Below, piece after piece: positions 1-5,703 of a stretch of 10,241 nt of DNA. The notes under the pieces were generated by a model. The model searched no databases, was not told the origin of the DNA, and saw only the letters and a program-made list of their open reading frames with translations. Made by a program: the position numbers and the translations under genes. Numbering within the stretch: position 1 is the first letter of the stretch; each line of letters starts with the position of its first letter. Source of the stretch: Oscillospiraceae bacterium (GTDB taxonomy: Bacteria; Bacillota; Clostridia; Oscillospirales; Oscillospiraceae); contig JAFRUW010000243.1 in the NCBI GenBank assembly GCA_017438675.1, positions 1 through 10,241 on the forward strand, read 5' to 3'.

Positions 1-539
1 ATGCCGATGAGCACGCAGATGATGTCGGTTGAGATTCGGATGTACTTAAACGGAATGACATGCCCGGCAATGGCAAATCCCCTGGCGCTGAGCCCCTTTG
101 AAATCGCATCATATACCGATACGCCCTGATTGCTTGTGAAATACAGGGATGCCGCTATACAGACAATGACAACGCCCATGATCAGCATGACGATCCTGAG
201 GATCATCAGCGCCGCCCTGTAAAGGCCCTGTTTCGTAAGGGAAAATATCCAGAATTTAAATAAAACGTCGCCTTTTGTGAAGAATCCGTTAAGGATCGCC
301 GTAAAGATTATGATTATCACAAGAGGCTTCAGGCCCTTGAATATGGTCTTTAAGGTGATCTTTGAAACAATGACGCACACCGTCAGGAACACGAGTATAA
401 CGCCGAAGGACACCCAGCTTTTGGCAGTGAACAGCGCCGCTATAAAGAGTATGAGGCTTAAGATCTTTGTCCTGGGGTCAAGTCGGTGGATGATCGTATC
501 ACCGGGGAAATACTGGCCCAGAGTGATGTCTTTAAGCAT
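1..539 (-). CDS. ecfT: EcfT N-terminal half joined in frame to a YczE/YitT-like membrane segment (partial)
   Basis: EcfT is the membrane scaffold of ECF vitamin/metal importers; it couples the EcfA1/EcfA2 ATPases to a substrate-binding S component. Residues 1-120 fit the family: an N-terminal GQYFPGD segment, HRLDPRTKIL at 18-27, hydrophobic helices, a KGLKPL motif at 68-73, and a GLYRAALMILRIVMLI stretch at 105-120. The ATG at 537-539 overlaps the ecfA2 stop by 8 nt, which suggests translational coupling. After residue ~120 the expected EcfT half (TTSP-like segment, ALRFIP region, two ARG coupling motifs) is missing. Residues ~119-179 instead read like a YczE/YitT-type protein, with SNQGVSVYDAISKGLS and, near the edge, FKYIRISTDIICVLIG. 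No stop or frameshift marks the junction. The frame runs off the window. EcfT identity of the first half is firm; the second half is my reading from memory of that family. Confidence 0.75.
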   Translation of the reverse strand, partial: MLKDITLGQYFPGDTIIHRLDPRTKILSLILFIAALFTAKSWVSFGVILVFLTVCVIVSKITLKTIFKGLKPLVIIIIFTAILNGFFTKGDVLFKFWIFSLTKQGLYRAALMILRIVMLIMGVVIVCIAASLYFTSNQGVSVYDAISKGLSARGFAIAGHVIPFKYIRISTDIICVLIG

Positions 540-1407
540 GGATGCCGCCTCCCTTCAGTGAAAGGATGGCGTCCCTGGCCTGCTCCACGGTATAGACCGC
601 GGGGTCGATATCGACGCCCTTTTCCCTCAGCTTCATGACAACCTTGGTGACCCAGGGTACGCTGAGGTGCATTTCCCGAAGCTCCGCGCTGCGTTCAAAC
701 ACCTGATGAGGCGTTCCGTCCATGGTGATCTGCCCTTTGTTGAACACCAGCATTCTGTCCACATTCCGGGCCGCCTCGGACATGTTGTGGGTGACGAGGA
801 TCACTGCGGAGCCGGTAGCGTCGTGATAGTCCCTGATGTTCTTCAGTATCTCGTCGCAGCCGTGGGGGTCAAGACCTGCTGTCGGCTCGTCGAGGATCAG
901 CACCTCGGGCCGCATGGCGATGACGCCGGCGATGGCCACGCGCCGCTTCTGACCGCCGGAGAGATCGAAGGGCGATTCGTCCAGCCTGCGCTTATCCAGA
1001 CCCACGAATTCCGCAGCCTCCATGACTCTTTCGTTTATCTCACTCTCGGAGAGCTTCATATTTTTCGGTCCGAAGGCGATGTCCTTGTACACCGTCTCCT
1101 CAAAAAGCTGATACTCCGGGTACTGGAACACCAGCCCCACCTTAAAGCGTACGTCCCTCGTCATCTTCTTTGAGCTGTGGATATCCTGGCCACTGAACAG
1201 TACCCGCCCGCTTGTGGGCTTTAAAAGGCCGTTCAGGTGCTGGATAAAGGTGGACTTGCCGCTTCCCGTGTGACCGATGACCGCAATCATCTCGCCGCTG
1301 CAGATCGTGAGATCGATGTCCTTTATTGCCGTGGTCTCAAAGGGAGTTCCGGCGGAATATTTATGTGTCAGTTTTTCGACCTGTATGATCGGAGTTTTTT
1401 CGTTCAT
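532..1407 (-). CDS. ecfA2: ECF transporter ATP-binding protein EcfA2 (CbiO-type)
   Basis: One of the two ABC ATPases that power ECF importers of vitamins, cobalt or nickel; it pairs with EcfA1 on the cytoplasmic face of EcfT. All ABC motifs are present: Walker A GHTGSGKST (45-53), Q-loop QYPEYQ (95-100), signature LSGGQ (149-153), Walker B VLILDEP (169-175) and H-loop His207. Length is 291 residues, normal for the family. The start is taken as the ATG at 1405-1407, which overlaps the ecfA1 stop as ATGA. An upstream in-frame ATG at 1440 would add 11 residues inside ecfA1 and is less likely. The Q-loop ending in PEYQLF and the extended C-terminus fit EcfA2 rather than EcfA1, as does gene order. 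The transported substrate cannot be told because no S component is present. Confidence 0.95.
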   Translation of the reverse strand: MNEKTPIIQVEKLTHKYSAGTPFETTAIKDIDLTICSGEMIAVIGHTGSGKSTFIQHLNGLLKPTSGRVLFSGQDIHSSKKMTRDVRFKVGLVFQYPEYQLFEETVYKDIAFGPKNMKLSESEINERVMEAAEFVGLDKRRLDESPFDLSGGQKRRVAIAGVIAMRPEVLILDEPTAGLDPHGCDEILKNIRDYHDATGSAVILVTHNMSEAARNVDRMLVFNKGQITMDGTPHQVFERSAELREMHLSVPWVTKVVMKLREKGVDIDPAVYTVEQARDAILSLKGGGIHA

Positions 1408-2249
1408 TTTGTCAGTTCCCTGTACAGCGCGTCGGCGCACTCATCCACAGTCAGTGCGGAAAGAGGCAGCTCGCAGCCTTTTTTGTTAAGCTCCCACAGG
1501 AGCTCCGTCGTCTCGGGCACGTCAAGGCCGTAACCCCGCACCTGCTCCACTTTTGTAAACACCTCTTCGGGTGTTCCGTCCATGACTATCCTGCCCCTGT
1601 CCATGACAATGAGCCTGTCGGCGTGGACGGTCTCCTCCATGTGGTGGGTGATGAGCACAACGGCGACGCCCAGATTCTCCTTCAGCTCCCGGATTATCCT
1701 TATAACGTCCTCTCTGCCGCCGGGATCGAGCATGGCGGTAGGCTCGTCGAAAACTATGCACTTGGGGGCCATGGCAAGGACGCCGGCAATGGCGATGCGC
1801 TGCTTCTGGCCGCCGGAAAGAAGATGGGGGGCGTGAAGGCGGTAGTCGTACATACCCACGGTTTTGAGGGCCTTGTCCACCCGCTCGCGGATCTTCCCGG
1901 GCTCCACACCCAGATTCTCCGGGGCGAAGGCCACGTCCTCCTCCACCACGTTTGCCACGATCTGGTTGTCCGGGTTCTGGAAAACCATACCCACCCTGCG
2001 GCGGATATCGAGAAGCATATCCTCGTCCTCCGTGTCCATGCCGTAGACCGTGACGGTGCCGCTGTCGGGGACGAGAATGCCGTTGCAGTGCTTTGCAAGG
2101 GTGGACTTGCCGGAGCCGTTGTGACCGAGGACCGCAACGAACGTCCCCGGCTCGATCTCAAGGTCGATCTTGTAAATCGCCGGCTTTTTCGGCAGGCCGT
2201 CGTCGTCTTTATATGAAAATGTGGTCTTTTTGAAATCTATAATACTCAT
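1404..2249 (-). CDS. ecfA1: ECF transporter ATP-binding protein EcfA1 (CbiO-type)
   Basis: First ATPase of the ECF module, forming a heterodimer with EcfA2. Motifs in order: Walker A GHNGSGKST (42-50), Q-loop QNPDNQ (91-96), signature LSGGQ (144-148), Walker B CIVFDEP (164-170) and H-loop His202. The QNPDNQ form is typical of EcfA1. The product is 281 residues. The ATG at 2247-2249 is chosen because a GGAG lies 7 nt upstream and the protein then begins with the usual MSIIDFKK. The frame stays open upstream to 2669, but that extension runs antiparallel-free inside the methyltransferase gene and is arginine-rich out-of-frame sequence. The start is 2 nt after the methyltransferase stop, and its ribosome site lies inside the end of that gene, so the two are probably coupled. 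Confidence 0.95.
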   Translation of the reverse strand: MSIIDFKKTTFSYKDDDGLPKKPAIYKIDLEIEPGTFVAVLGHNGSGKSTLAKHCNGILVPDSGTVTVYGMDTEDEDMLLDIRRRVGMVFQNPDNQIVANVVEEDVAFAPENLGVEPGKIRERVDKALKTVGMYDYRLHAPHLLSGGQKQRIAIAGVLAMAPKCIVFDEPTAMLDPGGREDVIRIIRELKENLGVAVVLITHHMEETVHADRLIVMDRGRIVMDGTPEEVFTKVEQVRGYGLDVPETTELLWELNKKGCELPLSALTVDECADALYRELTK

Positions 2250-2251
2250 TC

Positions 2252-3118
2252 TCAATCTCCAACCGACCATCTGCATGCGGCTCCGCAGGGGAGGCACAGC
2301 CCGGTCTCGGTCACAGGCAGTCCCAGCTCGTCGCTGACTGCCCTGCCCCCGAACCGGGGCGTGAACAGGCTCCCGGCAATATATGTGAGTGTGGAGGCGC
2401 TGAGCCCCGTTGTGTAGGAATTTATGATAACGAACAGGGGATCGTCGCTGAGGACGCCTGTGCAGAGCTTTACGAAGGGGTAAAGGTTTTCCTCCAGCTT
2501 CCATATCTCCCCGGACGGGCCTCTCCCGTAGGAGGGCGGGTCCATGATGATGGCGTCGTACTTGTGGCCGCGGCGGATCTCCCGCTCCACAAATTTTGCG
2601 CAGTCGTCCACGATCCAGCGGATGGGCCTGTCCTCCAGTCCGGAGGCTTTGGCGTTCTCCCTGGCCCACTGGACCATGCCCTTCGCAGCGTCCACGTGGC
2701 AGACCTTTGCCCCCGCAGCAGCCGCCGCAACGGTGGCGCCGCCGGTGTAGGCGAACAGGTTCAGGACGTTTATCTCCCGCCCTGCCGACCTGATCTTATC
2801 CATGATATAATCCCAGTTCACCGCCTGCTCCGGGAACAGGCCTGTGTGCTTGAAGTTCATGGGCTTCACGTTGAAGGTGAGCTCCCCGTAGCGGATCTGC
2901 CACTTTTCCGGGAGGCTCCTTTTGTCCCAGCTTCCGCCGCCCTTTGAGCTGCGCTCATATCTTGCGGACGACTTGCGCCAGTTGGGATTCGTCCGCTTTG
3001 TAGACCATATCGCCTGGGGGTCGGGGCGCACGAGGATATAGTCACCCCAGCGCTCCAGCTTCTCCCCGTCGGAGCAGTCCAGAAGCTCAAAATCCGTCCA
3101 TTTATCAGAAACCCACAT
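2252..3118 (-). CDS. Class I SAM-dependent methyltransferase, RlmI/COG1092-like (probable rRNA methyltransferase)
   Basis: Predicted to transfer a methyl group from S-adenosylmethionine, probably to a base in ribosomal RNA as RlmI-type enzymes do. The exact target is unknown. The Rossmann-fold motifs are clear: motif I LFAYTGGAT (121-129), an acidic residue after strand 2 in HVDAAKG (Asp143), an acidic DD at 171-172, and motif IV DPPSYGRG (193-200), followed by a C-terminal LPCG segment. The 288-residue protein lacks the N-terminal PUA domain of full-length RlmI; its N-terminus (ILVRPDPQAIW, 28-38) is the short Clostridia form. The ATG at 3118 has a GGAG about 8 nt upstream. It is the first gene of the operon leading into ecfA1-ecfA2-ecfT, an unusual partner, since ECF modules more often sit beside ribosomal-protein genes and truA. 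Confidence 0.85.
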   Translation of the reverse strand: MWVSDKWTDFELLDCSDGEKLERWGDYILVRPDPQAIWSTKRTNPNWRKSSARYERSSKGGGSWDKRSLPEKWQIRYGELTFNVKPMNFKHTGLFPEQAVNWDYIMDKIRSAGREINVLNLFAYTGGATVAAAAAGAKVCHVDAAKGMVQWARENAKASGLEDRPIRWIVDDCAKFVEREIRRGHKYDAIIMDPPSYGRGPSGEIWKLEENLYPFVKLCTGVLSDDPLFVIINSYTTGLSASTLTYIAGSLFTPRFGGRAVSDELGLPVTETGLCLPCGAACRWSVGD

Positions 3119-3150
3119 ATTTGTTACTCCCGGTCATAAAAAATCATTTT

Positions 3151-3179
3151 ATTATACCATTATCAGGTTGTATAGTCAA
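3151..3179 (-). promoter_or_regulatory. Sigma-A promoter of the methyltransferase-ecf operon
   Basis: On the minus strand, TTGACT (3174-3179) and TATAAT (3151-3156) are separated by 17 bp, close to the housekeeping consensus. It lies ~33 nt upstream of the methyltransferase start and points into the operon. It is divergent from the infC promoter; the ~70 bp between the two show only AT-rich sequence. Confidence 0.85.
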
Positions 3180-3247
3180 TTAAAAGGGATATATAGTTTT
3201 ATGCGCTTTCAACGGCTTTTTTTGTGCAAAAAATTCAAAATTACCCG

Positions 3248-3276
3248 TTGACAAAGGGAAAATAACCTGTTATAAT
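3248..3276 (+). promoter_or_regulatory. Sigma-A promoter of infC-rpmI-rplT
   Basis: Exact consensus TTGACA (3248-3253) and TATAAT (3271-3276) with the optimal 17-bp spacer. The predicted transcript starts near 3283 and carries a ~140-nt leader before infC. Confidence 0.92.
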
Positions 3277-3382
3277 ACGCAGGCAAAAACAAAGTAGGTT
3301 CGGCATCCCCGTTCCTCACCCGGCCGATCAGGTCGCGCCGAGGTCAATATCACCTGCTCCCCGTGGGAGTGTGTGTATTGGT

Positions 3383-3410
3383 GGGTGCCGTGCGGCATCC
3401 GCTTTTTATT
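3383..3410 (+). terminator. Attenuator terminator in the infC leader
   Basis: A 7-bp stem GGGTGCC/GGCATCC (3383-3389 with 3394-3400, one G-U pair) with a 4-nt loop is followed by GC and then five Ts and further T-rich sequence. It ends just ahead of the infC ribosome site, as expected for a leader attenuator and not for a gene-end terminator. Confidence 0.72.
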
Positions 3411-3414
3411 TATT

Positions 3415-3420
3415 GGAGGT
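3415..3420 (+). promoter_or_regulatory. infC ribosome binding site deciding a non-AUG start
   Basis: GGAGGT sits immediately before GTT ATT ATC with no ATG nearby. The gap from GGAGG is 4 nt to ATT (3424) and 7 nt to ATC (3427), which favours the ATC as the start. Confidence 0.8.
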
Positions 3421-3426
3421 GTTATT

Positions 3427-3945
3427 ATCAGCAATCCGGCTCATCAGATCAACGAAGAAATCCGCGATAAAGAGGTCCGCCTTATAAGTGAAAACAGTGA
3501 ACAGCTGGGCATCATGTCCGCAGAGCAGGCTCTGGAGATCGCCATCGATCACGGTCTGGATCTGGTCAAGATAGCCCCGAATTCAGTGCCGCCTGTGTGC
3601 AAGATCATGGATTACGGCAAGTACCGTTTCGAGCAGTCAAAGCGCGAGAAGGAAGCCCGCCGGAATCAGCACGTGGTGGAGATAAAGGAGATCCGCATGT
3701 CCCCGTCCATCGGCGACAACGATTTCAACACCAAGCTTAAAAACGGACAGAAGTTCTTGCGGGAGGGCAACAGGCTGAAGGTTGCCGTCCGTTTCCGCGG
3801 AAGAGAGATGGCTCACACCGAGATCGGCGAAGAGCTGCTCAAGAGATTTGCTGCCGGCTGCGAGGAAGTCGCAACTGTTGATAAGAACCCCAAGCTGGAC
3901 GGCAGACACATGAGCATGTTCCTGTCGCCGAAGCACGCGAAATAA
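3427..3945 (+). CDS. infC: Translation initiation factor IF-3
   Basis: IF-3 binds the 30S subunit, keeps it apart from 50S and rejects wrong initiator tRNA and start codons. The protein shows the family N-domain (INEEIRDKEVRLI, EQLGIMS, and the PPVCKIMDYGKYRFEQ block), the lysine/arginine-rich linker, and the C-domain beginning KEIRMSPSIGDNDF and ending in MSMFLSPKHAK. There is no ATG near the conserved N-terminus. Starting at ATC 3427 gives 172 residues, the usual length, and puts the first residues (SNPAHQINEEIR) in line with other Firmicutes IF-3 proteins. ATT at 3424 is the alternative. Rare AUU/AUC starts are typical of infC and let IF-3 repress its own translation. A GTG at 3373 would add 18 residues encoded by the attenuator and is rejected. 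The gene leads rpmI and rplT. Confidence 0.96.
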   Translation: MSNPAHQINEEIRDKEVRLISENSEQLGIMSAEQALEIAIDHGLDLVKIAPNSVPPVCKIMDYGKYRFEQSKREKEARRNQHVVEIKEIRMSPSIGDNDFNTKLKNGQKFLREGNRLKVAVRFRGREMAHTEIGEELLKRFAAGCEEVATVDKNPKLDGRHMSMFLSPKHAK

Positions 3946-4000
3946 TCCCGGTGCGGCGCACTACCATTTGTTAAATAATTTCGAGAGGAGTAACAATACA

Positions 4001-4198
4001 ATGCCTAAGATCAAGACCCACAGCGGGGCAAAGAAAAGATTTAACCTGACCAAGTCCGGCAAGGTTAAGAGAGCTCATGCATTTAAGAGCCACATCCTTA
4101 ACAAGAAGACAACAAAGCGCAAGAGAGGCCTCCGCAAGGGTGCTTATGCTGACGAGACAAACGAAAAAGCTATCAAGCGCATGATTCTGTACAAATAA
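4001..4198 (+). CDS. rpmI: 50S ribosomal protein bL35
   Basis: Small basic protein of the large ribosomal subunit. The sequence starts MPKIKTHSGAKKRF and contains the KRAHAFKSHILNKKT and KRKRGLRKG blocks of bL35; 65 residues is the normal length. The ATG at 4001 follows GAGGAG at 3985-3990. An in-frame upstream start (3968) adds 11 residues with no family match and is not used. The 55-nt gap after infC has a small GTGC/GCAC hairpin (3951-3961) but no T-run, so transcription should continue from infC. Confidence 0.97.
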   Translation: MPKIKTHSGAKKRFNLTKSGKVKRAHAFKSHILNKKTTKRKRGLRKGAYADETNEKAIKRMILYK

Positions 4199-4213
4199 GG
4201 GAGGGTTTTTAAA

Positions 4214-4573
4214 ATGGCAAGAGTTAAAGGCGCAATGATGACGCGCAAGAGAAGAAACAAGATCTTAAAGATGGCCAAGGGCTACTGGGGCAGCAAGTCC
4301 ACTCATTACAAGATGGCGAACCAGGCTGTCATGAAGTCCCTGACTTACGCATACGTAGGCCGCAAGCTGAAGAAGAGAGATTACCGCAAGCTGTGGATCA
4401 CCAGAATCAGCGCAGGCTGCAAGGCAAACGGTATGAATTACTCCCGTTTCATGCACGGTCTCAAGCTGGCAGGCATCGAGATGAACCGCAAGATGCTCTC
4501 CGAGACCGCTATCCACGATCCCGCCGCTTTCACCATGCTTTGCGACAAGGCAAAGGACGCAATCGGCGCATAA
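4214..4573 (+). CDS. rplT: 50S ribosomal protein bL20
   Basis: bL20 binds 23S rRNA early in large-subunit assembly and, in Firmicutes, commonly represses its own operon through the infC leader. The 119-residue protein begins MARVKGAMMTRKRRNKILK and shows AKGYWGSKS, the KKRDYRKLWITRI block, and the YSRFMHGLKLAGIEMNRKML block that defines the C-terminal domain. A GGGAGGG ribosome site (4199-4205) lies 8-9 nt before the ATG and directly follows the rpmI stop. It is the last gene of the operon, followed within 20 nt by a strong terminator. Confidence 0.97.
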   Translation: MARVKGAMMTRKRRNKILKMAKGYWGSKSTHYKMANQAVMKSLTYAYVGRKLKKRDYRKLWITRISAGCKANGMNYSRFMHGLKLAGIEMNRKMLSETAIHDPAAFTMLCDKAKDAIGA

Positions 4574-4591
4574 TTAGAGATTGAGATATAG

Positions 4592-4624
4592 AAAAATCCG
4601 ATGGGTCACCCCATCGGATTTTTT
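4592..4624 (+). terminator. Intrinsic terminator after rplT
   Basis: A perfect 14-bp inverted repeat (4592-4605 with 4610-4623) around a TCAC loop ends in six Ts (4619-4624). Because the stem begins with five As, it is also a plausible terminator for the minus-strand toxin gene, whose stop lies 11 nt to the right. Confidence 0.92.
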
Positions 4625-4634
4625 GCGTGTTCAT

Positions 4635-4943
4635 TCATATCATATCCGCTATATTCCTGCGGCTGTAGATTATCCGGCGCACTTCCATAATGTCGCCGAT
4701 GACCACATAAAAGATCAGATAGTTCTTAACCTTTATGCGATAATAGGGATGTTCCCTCTCAACACTCGACGGATAAGGCTCAAAGGATTCGGCGCAGCTC
4801 AGGCGATCATATATGGCTTTCTCCACATCGTTTAAAAGGTTCAAAGCCGCTGCGGGGTTTTGCAGCTCAAAGGCGATATGATCCACTATTTCATTCAGAT
4901 CATCCTCAAACAGCGGTAGAATCCTCAGCTTATACTCTTTCAT
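4635..4943 (-). CDS. Type II toxin, RelE/ParE superfamily
   Basis: Predicted toxin of a two-gene toxin-antitoxin module. The 102-residue product has the RelE/ParE layout: N-terminal strand YKLRILPLFEDDL, two helices (DLNEIVDHIAFEL; ALNLLNDVEKAIYDRL), then the C-terminal sheet YYRIKVKNYLIFYVV and VRRIIYSRRNI. The YRI...NYLIFYVV pattern is characteristic. Whether it acts on gyrase (ParE-like) or cleaves mRNA on ribosomes (RelE-like) cannot be decided from the sequence. The start codon lies inside the 3' end of the upstream antitoxin gene (14-nt overlap), the usual antitoxin-first arrangement with translational coupling. Confidence 0.88.
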   Translation of the reverse strand: MKEYKLRILPLFEDDLNEIVDHIAFELQNPAAALNLLNDVEKAIYDRLSCAESFEPYPSSVEREHPYYRIKVKNYLIFYVVIGDIMEVRRIIYSRRNIADMI

Positions 4944-5202
4944 TGCCGCTTATCCTTCTCCTCACCCTGTCGAATACCTCCTCGCCGGTGTAACGGATAT
5001 CAGACCGGGCGGCGGCTTTGTCGGCTTCGTCCAATCTGCACTCAATATCATCCGTGAGCCGGGCATACTGCTCCAGACTCATAACCACCATTGAGCCGTA
5101 ACCGTTTTTTGTCAGATATACCGGCTCCCCGGTGTTCACCACAATATCCTCAATCTCCGTGAACTTGTTTCTGAGATCGGAAATCGGTCTTATGTTTATC
5201 AT
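4930..5202 (-). CDS. Type II antitoxin, Phd/YefM family
   Basis: Predicted labile antitoxin that neutralises the downstream RelE/ParE toxin and represses the shared promoter. The 90-residue protein starts MINIRPISDLRNKF and continues through GEPVYLTKNGYGSMVVMSLEQY, the standard Phd/YefM DNA-binding N-domain. Residues ~50-90 form a charged tail that would wrap the toxin. The ATG at 5202 is preceded by a GGGGGTG ribosome site. Just upstream is an AT-rich promoter region with three evenly spaced repeats, a credible autoregulatory operator. The module sits alone between the rplT terminator and the trpB T-box. Confidence 0.9.
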   Translation of the reverse strand: MINIRPISDLRNKFTEIEDIVVNTGEPVYLTKNGYGSMVVMSLEQYARLTDDIECRLDEADKAAARSDIRYTGEEVFDRVRRRISGNERV

Positions 5203-5221
5203 AAAGTCACCCCCTTAACTT

Positions 5222-5249
5222 TATCATTATTATATCATAATTTTATCAT
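5222..5249. repeat. Three TATCAT repeats at 11-bp spacing over the antitoxin promoter
   Basis: TATCAT occurs at 5222-5227, 5233-5238 and 5244-5249, exactly 11 bp apart, so the copies face the same side of the helix. They cover the -10 box and spacer of the antitoxin promoter. This is what an operator for cooperative antitoxin binding could look like; the binding itself is inferred. Confidence 0.6.
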
Positions 5250-5256
5250 TTTGCAA
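5229..5256 (-). promoter_or_regulatory. Promoter of the toxin-antitoxin operon
   Basis: On the minus strand, TTGCAA (5251-5256) and TATAAT (5229-5234) are 16 bp apart, ~27 nt upstream of the antitoxin start. The -35 departs from consensus at two positions, giving a somewhat weaker match than the other promoters here. Confidence 0.7.
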
Positions 5257-5348
5257 CATTCATTATTCTCCGCCCCGCCCATTTCGTCACCTTGCCCATC
5301 GTTTTTTGTGCAACATGCGCGAATTTGCGTTTTAACACATTAAATCGC

Positions 5349-5377
5349 TTGACAAACTGGGGTAGGGCGCATATAAT
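5349..5377 (+). promoter_or_regulatory. Sigma-A promoter of the T-box-trpB unit
   Basis: Exact TTGACA (5349-5354) and TATAAT (5372-5377) with a 17-bp spacer. Transcription would start near 5384, just before the T-box stem I. Confidence 0.92.
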
Positions 5378-5383
5378 GTGCTA

Positions 5384-5660
5384 AACCGATGAGAAAGAGT
5401 GAGTAGGTTTCCTGCACACCATTCAGAGAGCCGGCGGGCGGTGCGAGCCGGTATGGTGATGGATCCCGAATGGACTTTCGAGGGCGATCGGAACGGGCGG
5501 GCGGCGTCCCCCAAGTATGAAAGCCGGAGCGGCGCTCCGTTAACAAGCGCGGGCATATGTCAGTATGCTGATGAGGTGGGCGCTATGCGCCAAACCGGGT
5601 GGCACCGCAGGAGTCTGATCTCTTGTCCCAGTGAAAACAGCACGGGACAGGAGTTTTTTT
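5384..5660 (+). ncRNA. T-box riboswitch, tryptophan specific
   Basis: A leader RNA that senses uncharged tRNA-Trp and prevents termination when tryptophan is short. Stem I closes by CCGAT (5386-5390) pairing with ATCGG (5487-5491). It contains the purine-rich lower loop GATGAGAAAGAGTGAGTA, the distal AGAGAG bulge with CCGGC...GCCGG, and the specifier loop GAATGGAC, where UGG at 5471-5473 is the tryptophan codon. The conserved T-box GGGTGGCACCGC lies at 5597-5608. Its bulge UGGC (5600-5603) pairs with a tRNA 3' end GCCA, consistent with the G73 discriminator of tRNA-Trp. A small hairpin GGCGC/GCGCC (5579-5591) precedes it. Specifier, bulge and the downstream trpB gene all agree. Confidence 0.94.
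5620..5660 (+). terminator. T-box regulated terminator
   Basis: CTCTTGTCCC (5620-5629) pairs with GGGACAGGAG (5644-5653), 10 bp with one G-U, followed by seven Ts (5654-5660). It follows the T-box antiterminator sequence and ends ~43 nt before trpB. Confidence 0.9.
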
Positions 5661-5703
5661 ATGTCCCGAAATCAAAAATATTTTGAAAGTCGAGGTAAAC
5701 ACA

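Larger units (their letters stand above)
3283..3426 (+). ncRNA. infC operon leader RNA (L20-leader type attenuator)
   Basis: The untranslated leader of Firmicutes infC-rpmI-rplT operons commonly carries an L20-binding attenuator that lowers operon expression when free ribosomal protein bL20 is abundant. Here the order promoter, leader, terminator-like hairpin, infC start is seen directly. The octamer CGGCATCC occurs twice: at 3301-3308 and as the 3' arm of the terminator hairpin at 3393-3400. Both copies can pair with the same GGGTGCCG at 3383-3390, so pairing of the upstream copy would disarm the terminator. A further hairpin CTCCC/GGGAG lies at 3357-3369. That bL20 is the ligand follows from family knowledge and from rplT being in the operon; it is not shown here. 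Confidence 0.7.

Noticed and set aside
277..561. 94-residue plus-strand frame at the left
   Set aside because: It is antisense to ecfT, whose N-terminal half is clearly conserved.
2250..2669. N-terminal extension of ecfA1 (140 residues) to an upstream start
   Set aside because: It overlaps the methyltransferase gene in another frame, is arginine/proline-rich without family match, and a good ribosome site and conserved start lie at 2249.
5261..5348. Possible small RNA or gene between the antitoxin promoter and the T-box promoter
   Set aside because: I see no open frame with a ribosome site, no terminator and no strong inverted repeat; it appears to be plain spacer.
5399..5686. 95-residue frame over the T-box leader
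   Set aside because: The region is explained in full by T-box elements and its terminator; the predicted peptide resembles no protein.
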